Source of the DNA: Distichodus sexfasciatus
Taxonomy: Eukaryota > Chordata > Actinopteri > Characiformes > Distichodontidae
Reading direction: 5' to 3'
Assembly: GCA_032718565.1 (NCBI GenBank)
Contig: JAVGVS010000041.1
Span: forward strand, 1,891,035-1,955,034
Length of the DNA: 64,000 nt
Positions within the stretch are counted from its first letter, which is position 1. Each line of letters begins with the position of its first letter. Of this stretch, positions 1-11,331 are shown one piece after another. Both the position numbers and the translations under genes were made by a program. The notes beneath the pieces are model-generated. The model was not told where the DNA came from. It worked only from the letters and a program-made list of their open reading frames with translations, and searched no databases.

Positions 1-936
1 CAGGAACCGGAAAACTAGGCACAAACTCCTAACTCTGGGTGATAAGTTTCCAAAATTAACACTAAACCCGAGAGACCTTTCGTAAGCGTGTCGCTGCAGT
101 TAGGCTCTGTTTATAGAGTCAGAACCTGAGGCCACACATCGGGATCTGGCCCCCTGTAAAAACTTTGGGAGGCAGGATCACGGAAGGACGGCGCAATCTG
201 TCGCAACACTTCCAGCAAGTCAAACGGCTTTTACTAGTCACCAGTCGCAAGCAAATGTGGGCATAATTAGGTTTGATGTGCTGTGAAGTCATCCATATAT
301 ATTTCTGCTTCGCTCTCTAAAACTCAACGGACGACCAACACACGAAAAAGAAAATTTTCAAAAATCGAATCAAGTAGTCCTGTCTACAACTACAGCCTCG
401 GGATGCACCAATCCGATATGTGGACAGGGTATCGTCCCGATAATGACTCAAAAAGCTGGATCGGGTATCGGTGGCACTGGGCCGACATATGGAGCCGATC
501 CGGAGTGCGTTTCCCGAAAGCACAGTTGCTAATTACGTTAGCAACGAACATAGTGTAATAGTAATACATTAGTAATATATTAGCAATAAGCAACTATGTT
601 TTTGGGAAACGCACCCCTACTCCATGTTTGCGCACACGCACAATTCGTTATACATATTCGGAAGTGGAACTGCGGCAAAGCTGGCCTATGGTTCGACATT
701 CCCACTGCTTCCTGCATAGCTATATAATAATGAGCAGAACAAGCAACACACTAACACCCCAACATTTCCTTCACCACTCCAGCTGTTGCTCGCAATCTCT
801 GTGTTCCTGATGGTTTTAGCGCCGCAGGATTAGGGACCGTCACAAAATTACACAACTGCATTTAAAGGAATCATTTTTGAGATGTTATTTTAATAAAAAA
901 AGATTTTGCATATATATATGGGTGTGTAATTATTAC

Positions 937-1763
937 CGGGGTGGAAGTAACGAATTACAAATACTTACATTACTGTAATTAAGTAGATTTTCTGGGTACT
1001 TGTACTTTTATGAGTAGTTTTTCAAGTGAGTAATTTTACTCATACTTGAGTACAATTTACACCATGTAATCTACTTCGCTACTTATAAAATCAAAAGTCG
1101 CTACTGAGTACGCCCACAATTTAAATTAATATTCAAACCTTTCATTTGCGTCTTTGCAGCCAGTAAGGCTGTGCAATCACGGCCGCGCCAATCTATGACG
1201 TAAGCAAAGAATAAACTCCGCTGCAGCAGCAGGCACAGGTGTCTGGAGGTACTACACAGTGGAGTACAAACTAATTTATAGACTGAAGATTTGGGGACAA
1301 AGAAGCCAAAATGGAGACAGAAGACAACACTGTCAACCGTGAGGCGGAGCACGAGTGCCCGTGGCCGTACCTGGAGGAATTTTTCATGTACAGAGGGAGA
1401 AAAGAGACCGTGTCCATGCAGTGCAAACTTTGTTTGACCTCTCCGGTGATATCAGCTTACAAGACAAACAAAATTCCTGCTTTATATCTACATTTATTTT
1501 CAAAACAAACTGCCTTTCTATACCTTGTTCATCTGAGAAATGCGCTTGGTGAATCGAATCGAATGCCTGCTATTGACGACGCAATAAAACATCCATCGGT
1601 TAAAAAGTAATTAATACTCTGAGTAGTTTTTGAGAAGAGTACTTTGTACTTTTACTCAAGTATTTTTTTAACACCAATACTTTTACTTGTAATTGAGTAC
1701 ATTTTAACCAATGTAACAGTACTTGTACTTGAGTACAAATTTTCAGTACTCTTTCCACCTCTG
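937..1763 (+). mobile_element. Non-autonomous hAT transposon with 8-bp target duplication
   Basis: The 8-bp direct repeat ATTATTAC flanks the element exactly (929-936 and 1764-1771), the hallmark target duplication of hAT transposons. Ends read CGGGGTGGAAG on the left and CAGAGGTGGAAAG on the right (minus strand). Subterminal regions are full of GTACTT/AAGTAC words on both sides. At 827 bp it is far too short for a full transposase gene of roughly 600-700 codons, but it keeps a BED-finger fragment inside. Confidence 0.85.
1311..1610 (+). pseudogene. BED zinc-finger fragment of a hAT transposase
   Basis: A 99-codon open frame inside the hAT element. It shows a BED-finger layout: acidic N-terminus, aromatic core WPYLEEFF (about residues 18-25), a basic stretch, Cys38-x2-Cys41, then LYLHL with His61. 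The final His ligand expected a few residues later is not present, and no RNase-H-like transposase domain follows before the element ends. It is best read as the remaining DNA-binding N-terminus of a dead transposase. Exaptation is possible in principle for BED domains, but nothing here suggests it. Confidence 0.6.
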
Positions 1764-1939
1764 ATTATTACACTGTTTTAGTAGGAAAAACATTTTTTCT
1801 TTAAGCAGAACAGAATGCTCTCAGTCTCCTCCTCACAGAGAACTTGATCGGCCGACTCTGGACGCTGCATCGGCCGATGCCCAAAGCCCAAGTGTCAGTA
1901 TCGGTATCGGAAGTGAAAAAGTTGGATCGCTGCATCCAT

Positions 1940-2714
1940 ACTAGAGACCACTGCTTAGCTTAAATAAGCTGCAGAGACTGCTCTCTGCGGTGAAATAGAT
2001 GGAGACAATGCCCCAAAATACTTCAAACAACTCCACAGTTATAGTTAGAAGTATCTTGCACTCCTACTGCTTTTCTTTCTCCCCCTCTGTCTCTCTCTCT
2101 CTCTGCCTGTGGTTAAATCTAATAAATTCTCCCCAGCTCTTCCAATAGCTTCCTCCTACTTCCGCTCTGGCTCGACACGCAGGAAACAATCAGAGCTGAC
2201 TGTGAGCCGAGGGCGAGAGAGAGAGACGAACAAAGATGGCAAACTCTTGCCGGACCAAGGCACTTAATTCTTACACACGTCTGTAAGCGTCAAATTAGCA
2301 CATAAACACATCTACACAAGTTCTTTGTCCTACCAAAAAGTTATAACATGTCGTCAGACAGGGGTTGACCTGACCTAACATCATCGCATGCTCTCCTTCA
2401 TGGCAGCTGTAATCCAGCCGAGGAAAAGGAAAGACTGACACAGAGACTGGCGTGCGGGCCAGAAGACTCCGGCGAAAGCCTGATTCAGCACTTTCCTCGG
2501 AAAATCTCCAGGCGAATCGGCGGAGAAGTGCTCACTGCCTGACTTGGTCATTTAGTGGCTAGGCAAAAAAGCTGCTGCCAAAACCCCATAAAACCTGAAA
2601 GGCACGCACTGAAAGCAGACTGCATGGGGCAAGGATATAGATAGATACAGATAGATATAGACATGAACACGCTTCTTCTTATGCCCTCTAACGTGGATAG
2701 AGATTTTACCAGGA
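1940..2714. other. No gene seen; short CT/GA tracts
   Basis: Unique-looking sequence with a short (CT)n tract near 2090-2107 and GAGA around 2214-2224. No long open frame, splice-bounded exon or RNA gene is recognised. Confidence 0.5.
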
Positions 2715-3175
2715 TTTTCCAGACCTTTTTAGAGATTGTTGCGGCCTAAAATGCCTGATTTTGCGGCAACTTTTGTAAAAAAAAACTTGAGTTGCAGTGT
2801 TTTAGGCGTTTTGTTGCCATAAAGTTGCGGGAGCAAGTCAAAGATTTTGTCGCCCTTTATAATGATTTTTTAACAATTAATTAAAATGAAGGGAACAAAA
2901 CTTTTTTATTAAACATTACTCGTTTAGTTATTTTTGAAGGCAAATGTGAGGCGTTTTTAATCACATGTTTCCTGCGTCTTCTAAACATAAGGAGGTAAGT
3001 TTGCTGACGTATGGCTCAGCACTTTGCGGGAAACAACAATGATTGGTCAAAAATTGCAGAAAAATTCCGGTAATTGGTCAAAATTGCACGGTAGTAATGA
3101 CATTGCAGGGACTGGCTGAATTTGTGGTAATAGTTGTGATTGCAACATCGCAAAATCTTGGAGGGCCTTATTTTA
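2715..3175. repeat. Probable DNA-transposon-derived interspersed repeat
   Basis: A low-complexity, non-coding block rich in TTGCGGCA/TTGCGGGA and TTGGTCAAAA words, some repeated (TTGGTCAAAAATTGC near 3043 and TTGGTCAAAATTGC near 3075). The left part reads TTGCGGCCTAAAATGCC and the right part, on the minus strand, GGCCCTCCAAGATTTTGCG, a weak terminal relation. Family and exact ends are not determined. Confidence 0.35.
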
Positions 3176-6100
3176 TAACTCTTTGCCGATCTGAGCTAGT
3201 ATTCACATCACATGGATAGTGAACGCTACTTTCCATACTACAGCATTTACTCATCCCAGTACAGCCTAATAAAGCAGCTCTACAAGTTCCACGGCCGAAA
3301 CGACTAAAGGGAAGACGGTTTTACCCAATCAGACTGAACTATACTGAGGTTTAATGATGAAGTGAAGTGCACATTTCCTCTGCAAGCTGACATAACAAAC
3401 CATGCAGTCCAGGAGGGCTACCTGCATAGTACAGAGCAAAAGCGCCCCGTGGCACGTACGTCTGTAAAGTTCAGCCAGGAGAACGGGCATTTTAAAGGAA
3501 CTGAAGCAAAAAGAGGCTGCAATACAGCCTTGAGTCTTAATGTGACAACCTCAAACCTTCAGTTTTAACAGTAAAACAATGATTTTTTGGTTTTAAATGA
3601 AGGTAACTCATTCATGCAACTGGTTGATAATTGGACAGGATTTTAAATGAGCAATTTAAGCCAAATTTAGATGTAAATATTGGGTATACTGCCTAAGTCT
3701 GAGCATTTAAAGTTTCTCCAAACGTTCTTTTAGTACACAAAACATTGGGAAAAATAACGGAAGAGGAAAAAATGACAGCAATCTGTGCTACTAATTGCTG
3801 CTTAGAGAGGGGTGTGTGTCTGTGTGTGTATATGTGTGGGTGCTAAGGTGAGGTGTGCGTTGCAGCAGATACTGCCGTGTGTGTGTGTGTTTGGAGCTGT
3901 ACCGGTTTGCGAAATTCAGTGCACCGCAGCATACAGTTGGTTTCAAGAACAACTGGAAAGTTCAGTGACTTCGGACAGCAGAAAACAAAGGCTACACTGT
4001 TCTTGCCGATGGCCTGCCCCTCCCCTGGAGCTGAAAGGCCAAAGAGAAGCCAAAAAATCTTATCTGCCAATGCCTTGCACAGGAAATGTATGTAAACAAG
4101 AGCCTGGAGAGTGTGCATTAATTTTCCTCTTAAACGTAAACACGCTTTCATAGACGGCCTCCTCCATCATAATTAATAAAGCATGGCGACACTTCGTGTA
4201 GGGTTTGGCCCAGAAGCTGCTCTCCTTCTGCCTCATTAAAAGTGTGCAGGCGGGAACAAAAAAAATCTGATTTTAAACGGGGCAAAAATGATATGTGGGA
4301 CATGGAAAACGGTATGAACTGTTTCCTTTCGCAAACATTCGAAGAGGAATGGCCGAAAACTGTGAAATAGACGCGGCTTAATGCAATTAAAGCTCCGATG
4401 ATTAGCAAGCTGGAGCAGAAATCACGTCTTCTCTCTCCCCCATCTCTCAAGCTCACACACGCACGGTGCAAGATATTTGTTCAGTCCTGTGTTGACAGAC
4501 GGGTAAGTGGCCACCATTTGGAGGGCCACTTCTGAGGCGGGTGCTAAAAGGCTGCTCCAGGCTGCACAAATGGAGAGAGGCTCATTAGACGCCGGGGCTT
4601 GTAACGCAGACCGGCGAAGGAGCTGTCGAGCCGCCAGCAACGTAAACACACACATACAGCACAAACAATCTGTTCCAACCAGTCCCATTTGCTCTCAAAA
4701 CGGGGATGTGTTCTTGCAATGAAAATTATCCATCCTTTTTCCCCTTGACAATAATAATGTCGGCACCGGAACGTCTTAAAACTCGGGGAAAACCAAAACG
4801 AACGCGTGGGTGGCGTTTGCAAGTTGCAGGTAATCACTATGTGGGCTCTAAGCCAAAACAAATAAATCATTAAAATACGACTGTTGGCTAATTAAACAGA
4901 AAAGGTCCATTTAGAATGCGGAAGCCAAAAGGTGTCCAAGATGTGTTACCTCACGCAGTAAACTGAAAATAAACAGTGATGGATGAAGCAATCCAGAGCC
5001 CCACAGCTGTGAAAAGAATTATATCCAGAAAAAAGTAGCTTCAAAATTTAGGGAAACACTTTAAAAATGGACAAACCCACTCTTCAAGTTTTTACCCAAC
5101 CAGCATCCTGTGTAAGTCAAAGTTGGCTTCTCTTTGTCTTCATCAACATGAACAACCATATAACATTTCTAAATCTGGTTGTTACATCATACAACAGGTT
5201 TTGCTAATCAGATGTTACATGGCATCTACCGATCAAGAAATACATCATTACAGCTTTTTCCACTATAAATGAAGCAGTATCACGTCAATGAACTTCTACT
5301 ATGAATAGCAAAGAGGCCCTCAGCCGGGGACAGAAAAAAAGGACACTTCAAGAACGGATTGTCCGAACTAATCTAATTGGCTATAAGCACTCCTCTCCCA
5401 GCGGTGGGGTCGGCCCTTCTACAAAAAGCTAAAGGACATCAACGGGGGGAAACAAATATACTTTATGACAATTCGATGACTTGCCCGTTAGCTGGAGCAT
5501 AGAAAATAAGGAACAAAAGACACCCCTTACCATATCAGAATGTTAATTTTACAATACATAATCTTATATTATAATCTACACCATATAGAAGCCAATAATG
5601 TTAATCTTAATGGAAAATGCATTGCGCTTACATCACACATTATCATTTACAGAAAGTCATCCTCTTTAATCCAACCCTCATGCCTTTAAATGTAATACTG
5701 AAAATGTGTCCTCCTCAATTCACAAAGCGTTACATGAGCTCTGAATCTTTCATTTGCATTCGTTTGTACCGACAAGTGAAAATGTTCTCTCTGGATCAGG
5801 GCTGCACAATATTGCGAAAAAGAATGACACTGCATTTTTTTGTAATATTCTGCAATGTTTTCCAAAGTCAAATGGCGTAAATTGTTATGTTTGGAAAGAA
5901 TTTGAATGACTGAGGTGACTTTGCATGAGAGTGCAAAAGAGAAAATGTCAAAAACATAGCTTACTCGACATTGCACAAACTGTTGCCATGATTCTGCTGA
6001 AACTAAATAACTTGTTGAGAGTTCTTGCCATTTTATGTGATTTATGGATTACATAAATTGAACTAATGCTGTCGTAATAGTGAGACTCACTTTAAACATG

Positions 6101-7485
6101 TCAATATAGGTTATTTTTCATCAACACCAAAGTTGCACAGTCAAGATTCCAACAAGCTAAGTTCTATTTCTTTCCTTCTACTTTGTTGGATCATCACTGA
6201 ACAATTTATCTAAACTGCCCAAAGACAAGATAGACTGCAATGAAGCGGTGTCTCATAAATGCATTTAATATGGAAAGTCTGGTCTGGAATCAGTGTGTCA
6301 TTCTATCTGACAAATCCGCAAAAAAGGACAGACTCACACAGAGCAAATAAAGGTAAACTAAGCATACTAGAAAACTGCAATCAGCCGTCTGGTCCATCAG
6401 TGACCTCCACAAAGTAACTACTTTTGTCTTCATAGTAACATTTCTCCATTAGAGATGGGCTGAATAGAGACAGGCCTTCAAAGAGAAGTCTTAAAAAAAT
6501 TCTCAACCCTCAAGTCTTACCTGCTTGAGTAAAGTATCTGATTAAGAAAACTGTTCCTGACCCATGACCTTTTTCAGAGAAAAGAAGAGGTACTAAATTA
6601 TAAGACACCACTAACTATGTAGCAGAACCAGAAGAGGCAGTCGGAGCTGAACCATCTGGAATGAACCTGAAGTACAACATTCTGTTCCTCCACCAAACCT
6701 GCCAACGGTTGAGGCTCTAAACTCAGTATGACAAAGTAGATTTAGACAATCTGCAGAACGACCTGTGGGTGAAAATGGTTTAATTCGAAAGGATAAAGCA
6801 ACTGGGAAAAAAAAAATCAAGCAAAATGTTTAATAAACAGCAAAATAAGCGAATATTCTGCCACTTTTATTAAATCCGACACTCCTAGAAATTGAAGTGC
6901 TTCTCAGTGGGAGGTGTTGAAACTCAGACCCTTTCCCAAGACTAAATAGTCGGTTTATTTGGATATTACCGGACTGTTCTGTCATTTCATCTTTTCTTAA
7001 GAGAAACAGTGAGACACGTCGAGACAAACAGGTTGTGGGTCTTAGTGTAGGAGCGCTACAGGAATGTTGTGAATAGGAATAAATAACGTGATTTTTATGC
7101 TGACAAGAGAGCTACAACTTGGATTCACGTGAATAATATGGAACACAGCATGACTCAAAACATAATGTAACAGGCAGCGAGGAATCTTGGCATTACAGGC
7201 ATAGATAAATTGTGAGTCAAATGTGAACTTGTAGGGTTGCTGAGTCAGTGACGGGTTAATTAAAAGTTGGGTATCAAAACAGAGTTTGCTGTAGGTTACA
7301 TTTTGGTTGAAGACAGGTTGAACTGAGGATACAGATCTGGGAGGGTAACCTCGGTTTTATTTATTGTTTTCTCACGTTTCCAAGTTTAAAAAAATCCCCC
7401 CCAAAAAAACCCTAAATTAACTATAAAAACGTAACGGTCGTGTCGAGTGACCCTGTAAACCTTACCTGTAACCGCGGAGGTGGTT
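3176..7485. other. Gene-poor stretch; possible regulatory sequence near 4.0-4.9 kb
   Basis: No coding exon with convincing codon use and splice sites was found on either strand. A (TG)n-rich microsatellite lies at about 3808-3895. The 4.0-4.9 kb part is less repetitive and holds transcription-factor-like words, such as TGTAAACAAG (forkhead-like) and ATTAAT/CTCATTA homeodomain-like cores near 4091-4180 and 4581. That suggests, but does not show, conserved non-coding sequence. Confidence 0.35.
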
Positions 7486-7633
7486 TGTGAGAATATTCTT
7501 CCCAAAACACGTCGTCCTGCCTCTTCTTCTTGACAGTCCTGGGGAAGACGAAAAGTTTCTTATCCTCGACAACAAACTTGTGTGGAAATGGTAATGCAGG
7601 GGGCTCGAAGAAGCTGTTTAAAAAGCATAACAT
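7486..7633 (-). CDS. Unidentified coding-looking exon (5' part of a minus-strand gene)
   Basis: Read on the minus strand this is an open, coding-like exon ending in CGGTTACAG followed by the donor gtaagg (complement at 7481-7485). The peptide includes FFEPPALPFPHKF, FVFPRTVKKKRQDDVF and WEEYSHKPPPR: mixed acidic and basic, no transmembrane segment or signal peptide. Two starts are possible. One is an ATG at 7633 giving about 49 codons. The other is an acceptor TTTTTAAACAG ending at 7617, which would make this an internal exon with no ATG of its own, spliced from the non-coding exon whose donor lies at 7976-7982. I do not recognise the protein, and no further exon to the left could be supported. 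It may be the first coding exon of a gene extending out of view or with distant exons. Confidence 0.35.
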
Positions 7634-8310
7634 TATGTCGAGTTAACAGTCGCGACGCGAACGCCGTGGAAGAGAGACGGGCTCGGATTTGACGAAGTGG
7701 GCGACAAAGGATGCGACGCGAATTTTAATTGAGCCGAACGTTAAAAAGTTTCCCCGCTGTCACCGAAACCGGGTCCCATTCCCTAACCTTCCCTTCCCTT
7801 TGGCACATAACACAATATAACAGATCCATTCGCGTTTCTTTTCACCATCCCACCCTACGGAGGGAGTTCCGTGGAAAAATGCAAAATATGACAAAGATCC
7901 GAAAACTTCACTAGAGCGGCGTGAAAACTCCGGCACAAAACAGCGACGAGACAAAGGGAACGTGTGGCTTCACAAACACTCACCTTTATCTGTGAAAAAC
8001 ACGTCTAGAAGTGCAGGAGAACAAACCTGGATATTATCAATTCAAAAAGCTAAGTTTTTTTTTTTTTCTCTCTCGGCCTCTTATTGTTTTCAGTAATATT
8101 TCTCTTCGTTTGACAGTAAAGGAGGAATGCGAAGTATGGGTTTGGTATGAAATTCACGCACTTCACTGGAAAACGAAGGAGGGAAAAAAAGTTGGGGGAG
8201 GAGCCACTGCGGAGCGTCAATCAACACGGTTGTGGGCGGGGCCTCACCCACCGAGTCTCCGCCCACCGTCGTTTAAAAGCGTCGCGAAGGCGCAATATCG
8301 TCAACCCTCA
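7634..8310 (-). promoter_or_regulatory. CpG-rich promoter-like block for the leftward gene
   Basis: CpG-dense in an AT-rich neighbourhood. It contains GCGACGCG (7652, 7712), GGGCGGGGCC (8236-8245) and CCGCCCACCG. On the minus strand the sequence ending AGATAAAG is followed by a consensus donor GTGAGT (complement at 7977-7982), compatible with a non-coding first exon transcribed leftwards. No TATA box is evident. The assignment as promoter is inference. Confidence 0.45.
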
Positions 8311-8395
8311 CGAACAAATGTGTATTTATTACAAAACTTTAAGCAAAGTTTATTAAGTGTATAACTTTTAAGAATGAACAAGTGCATCAGCAATA

Positions 8396-9045
8396 CACTG
8401 AGTGATTCAAGATTCTTAATTTGTCACATACATATTTATACGAGGACAACATGTAGGGAAGAAGACTAAACGAAGAATTTTGAAGTTTACAGGTTACGTT
8501 ATGAATCTTACGATTAACTAAGAAAAAGTAAGAATAAAATATATACATAAACATGGAAAATTTTAATCAGTACAATTAATATCATATTGAGTTGAAACAA
8601 TGCATAATGTGAAATTTATTCCAAGTGCATAAGTATTCTCCTTAAGTGTATTATTTTGGAATGTCTTATTACAACCTTACTTACATTAAGTGATTCAAAA
8701 TTCAAGATTCTTTTTCACATACATAGTTATACAAGTACATCATGTGGTGAAATTTTCCGTGAACAATCCTAAGACTAAAAACAAAATTTTGAAATTAGAA
8801 GTGTACAGGTCAAGTTAAGAATCTTACCATAAACTAAAAAATAAGAAGAAAATATATACATAAATATAGGAAATAGAGAAATTCTTCTTATAAGGTTTAT
8901 ACTTTAGACAGTGCTACTTCTGAGTGCTTTTTTTGGACATATAAGTTGTATTTTAGTAAAATTAATAACATTTTGAGTTGAAACAATGTTTAGTGTATGT
9001 GAAATGTATTTTAAGTACATAATGTTGTGTTTTTAATGTTGTCAT
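8396..9045. repeat. Direct duplication of a non-coding repeat unit
   Basis: Two diverged copies in the same orientation, about 290-370 bp apart. AGTGATTCAAGATTC, CACATACAT, ATACAAG/ATACGAGG, AAAATTTTGAA and AAAATATATACATAAA occur in order at about 8398-8560 and again at about 8688-8873. A second shared segment (TTGAGTTGAAACAATG) occurs at 8588 and 8974. The unit has no coding potential. Confidence 0.6.
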
Positions 9046-11331
9046 TAAAAACTTCACTTTCTGAAAGTAATCCTTTGTACATTTAAAATATTTTGACATG
9101 TAGTTGTCAAAAAAATTAATGTAAAAAATACAATGAAATGTTGTTGATGACAAGTATACTTTTTCAAGTGTTATTTAGTAAACTTAATCATATTTAATTA
9201 CAAAATACACTTACAAGTACAGAAGTAGAATGCATAGTCTATTTAAAATATATGTGTGAAGAAATTGCAATTTTATCGCACTTCTGGTAATCAAACTATG
9301 CTTTAGTACACTACTTTTTCACAAGGGTATGCAGTACCAATTATACATGTGTACAATGCATTATACAATGTTTTATTTAGACTGCAAATAGTAAAAATAT
9401 GCTGTATAGTTACTTATCCCAAAGTTTGACTGAATACATGAATTGTAATCTAGTTTATAAATATATATTGATTATATAGTTAAAGTTTAATACATGCAAA
9501 AAGTACCCTGTCCAATCAGGTTAAATAATTAGCTCATACAGTACCTAATATGACCGATGCTTGAATATGTAAAAAATAATGGTATATGTACAGGCAGGAA
9601 AATTGAATGAATTGAATGGCACAAGCTCTCGGAAGCTGTTGAGTGTAAACTTTAATTTGTGCAGCTCTCATAGCCTAAGAAGGACACAATCGTCCAGGAA
9701 TTCAAAGGGAATTTGCTGGCATTCCAGAGCTGTGAGTGTGAACAGCGAAAGCTCCTTGCAGTTAGCCACTTCGTCTCAAGAGAGTGGAGAAGTTGAACTC
9801 GATGATGTAATATTCTGGAAGAGGGCCTAAAACTATAATAATCTCTCTTTAGTGAGCTGCTTCTGTCCCTTTCCCTTCTCTGATCCTTCCAGAAGTGCAC
9901 AGCTCCGTCTGTTGGCCAAGTATGAAACCTGCAACTGTTGTATAAGTCTCACCTGATTTTTAAAAAATGTTTGCAAAGCTACAGAAAATGCCTCGGTAGA
10001 GATTTTCGAGCTTGTCACATCTGTCCTCGGAAAAAATCTGTGCACAGAACTTGCTTGAATCTGTTTGGGCGACTAACCAAGCAGGTTGAGGCAGGTCGTT
10101 CCTGATCTACCCCGAGGGCCATTCAGACAGGTTTTTCACCCGTAACCTCACTCATACACACACGTTACCTAATCACACTCCACAGCTTTCCGACAGAGAC
10201 TTTTGGTTCATCACCACTGTTTATATAGGATTTTAAATAGAAATTTAGCTGGTGTTTGCTTATATTTATGGGCTAATCACTTAAAGGAAGCAGAAGGAAA
10301 GAATGTAAAAAAGAAGAAAAGCAGAATGTATGCAAACAGTTTTATTTAATGTGAACATATGCTTGTATTCTACACCATACATTTAATTTCTTCTCAATAT
10401 TTCCTTCTCAATTTAAACTAACACTTGCAAGAACTGTGACATCCCTTCATTATACTATATTTCATATAAATGACCGTAACACAAACAAGGCATTTAAAAG
10501 GCAACACAAAACAAACAACCAAAAAAAGGGCGTTCACTACATCAGACCCAGACATGAATTATTTCTGTTTATTTGGGCACGTGATAAACTGCGGCAAGTA
10601 TGTGCATTAATTATGGTTGTATTTTTATGTAATTAAATGACAAAGGGAAATGAAATTAGGACTTCAGGAGAGTGGGCTTACCCTTATTTAACTTCCTACT
10701 CAAATAAATACATGAGCACCTCCCCAGTCTCTCTCAACACACACACACACACACACACGTTCCCACACAGACACACGTAACCAAAAATTCAGTACAAATG
10801 TATCTGGCCATGTGAAAACCCAAAAACAGAAACATAATTATCACCGGAGCATAATATCAGTCTTTCATACACTGTAGAATATTTTACAGGTTATTATCTT
10901 GCAATCTGTCATGGCATATTTAATTCATGCAATTTTCGTCTCACTATTGTACTATTATATCGGTGCAGTTGAAACAGTTATGTTCTATCTCGATGACATT
11001 ATCTAAGTAGCAACAACCTGTTTACTGATGCAGCTGTAACCCGCACGCCCTTTGATTTGTGCACTTCACACATTCCCTTCTCTCCACAATTAAAAACACC
11101 ACAGGTTCTCGCCTGCGCCGTTTCAACACACTCTCATTCCTGTCTTCCTTTTTGCATTCCCAAAACAAGCATTATTTGAGAATGTTCCAAAATCCTCACC
11201 AAGGTTCTGTTCGTATTCTCCGGAGCATGACAGGTAACGTTGACTCCATTACAATTAATAAAATTCACGTAGATTTACAGCATGATTTTCCTGGAGCCGT
11301 TCTCATGCTGTGTCAATGGTTCGACGACTTT
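9046..11331. other. Intergenic / 3' flank of the tubby-like gene
   Basis: No coding exon supported. AT-rich, with a (CA)n microsatellite at about 10738-10758. Sequence just left of 11332 would be the 3' UTR of the minus-strand TULP1 gene. Possible minus-strand polyadenylation words (TTTATT on the plus strand) occur near 10340 and 10570, but none is decisive. Confidence 0.45.

Larger units (their letters stand above)
400..1939. mobile_element. hAT-like transposon shell carrying a nested element
   Basis: The left edge begins GGGATGCACCAATCCG. The right edge, read on the minus strand, begins TGGATGCAGCGATCC, so the ends form an imperfect terminal inverted repeat. Both flanks contain repeated GTATCGG/CCGATAC words typical of degenerate fish hAT elements. 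The inside is interrupted by a separate element at 937-1763. No target duplication of the outer element could be identified, so the exact borders are uncertain. No transposase from this shell is readable. Confidence 0.4.

Noticed and set aside
1311..1610. BED-finger open frame as a live host gene
   Set aside because: It sits inside a hAT element with target duplications, lacks the last zinc ligand and has no downstream exon.
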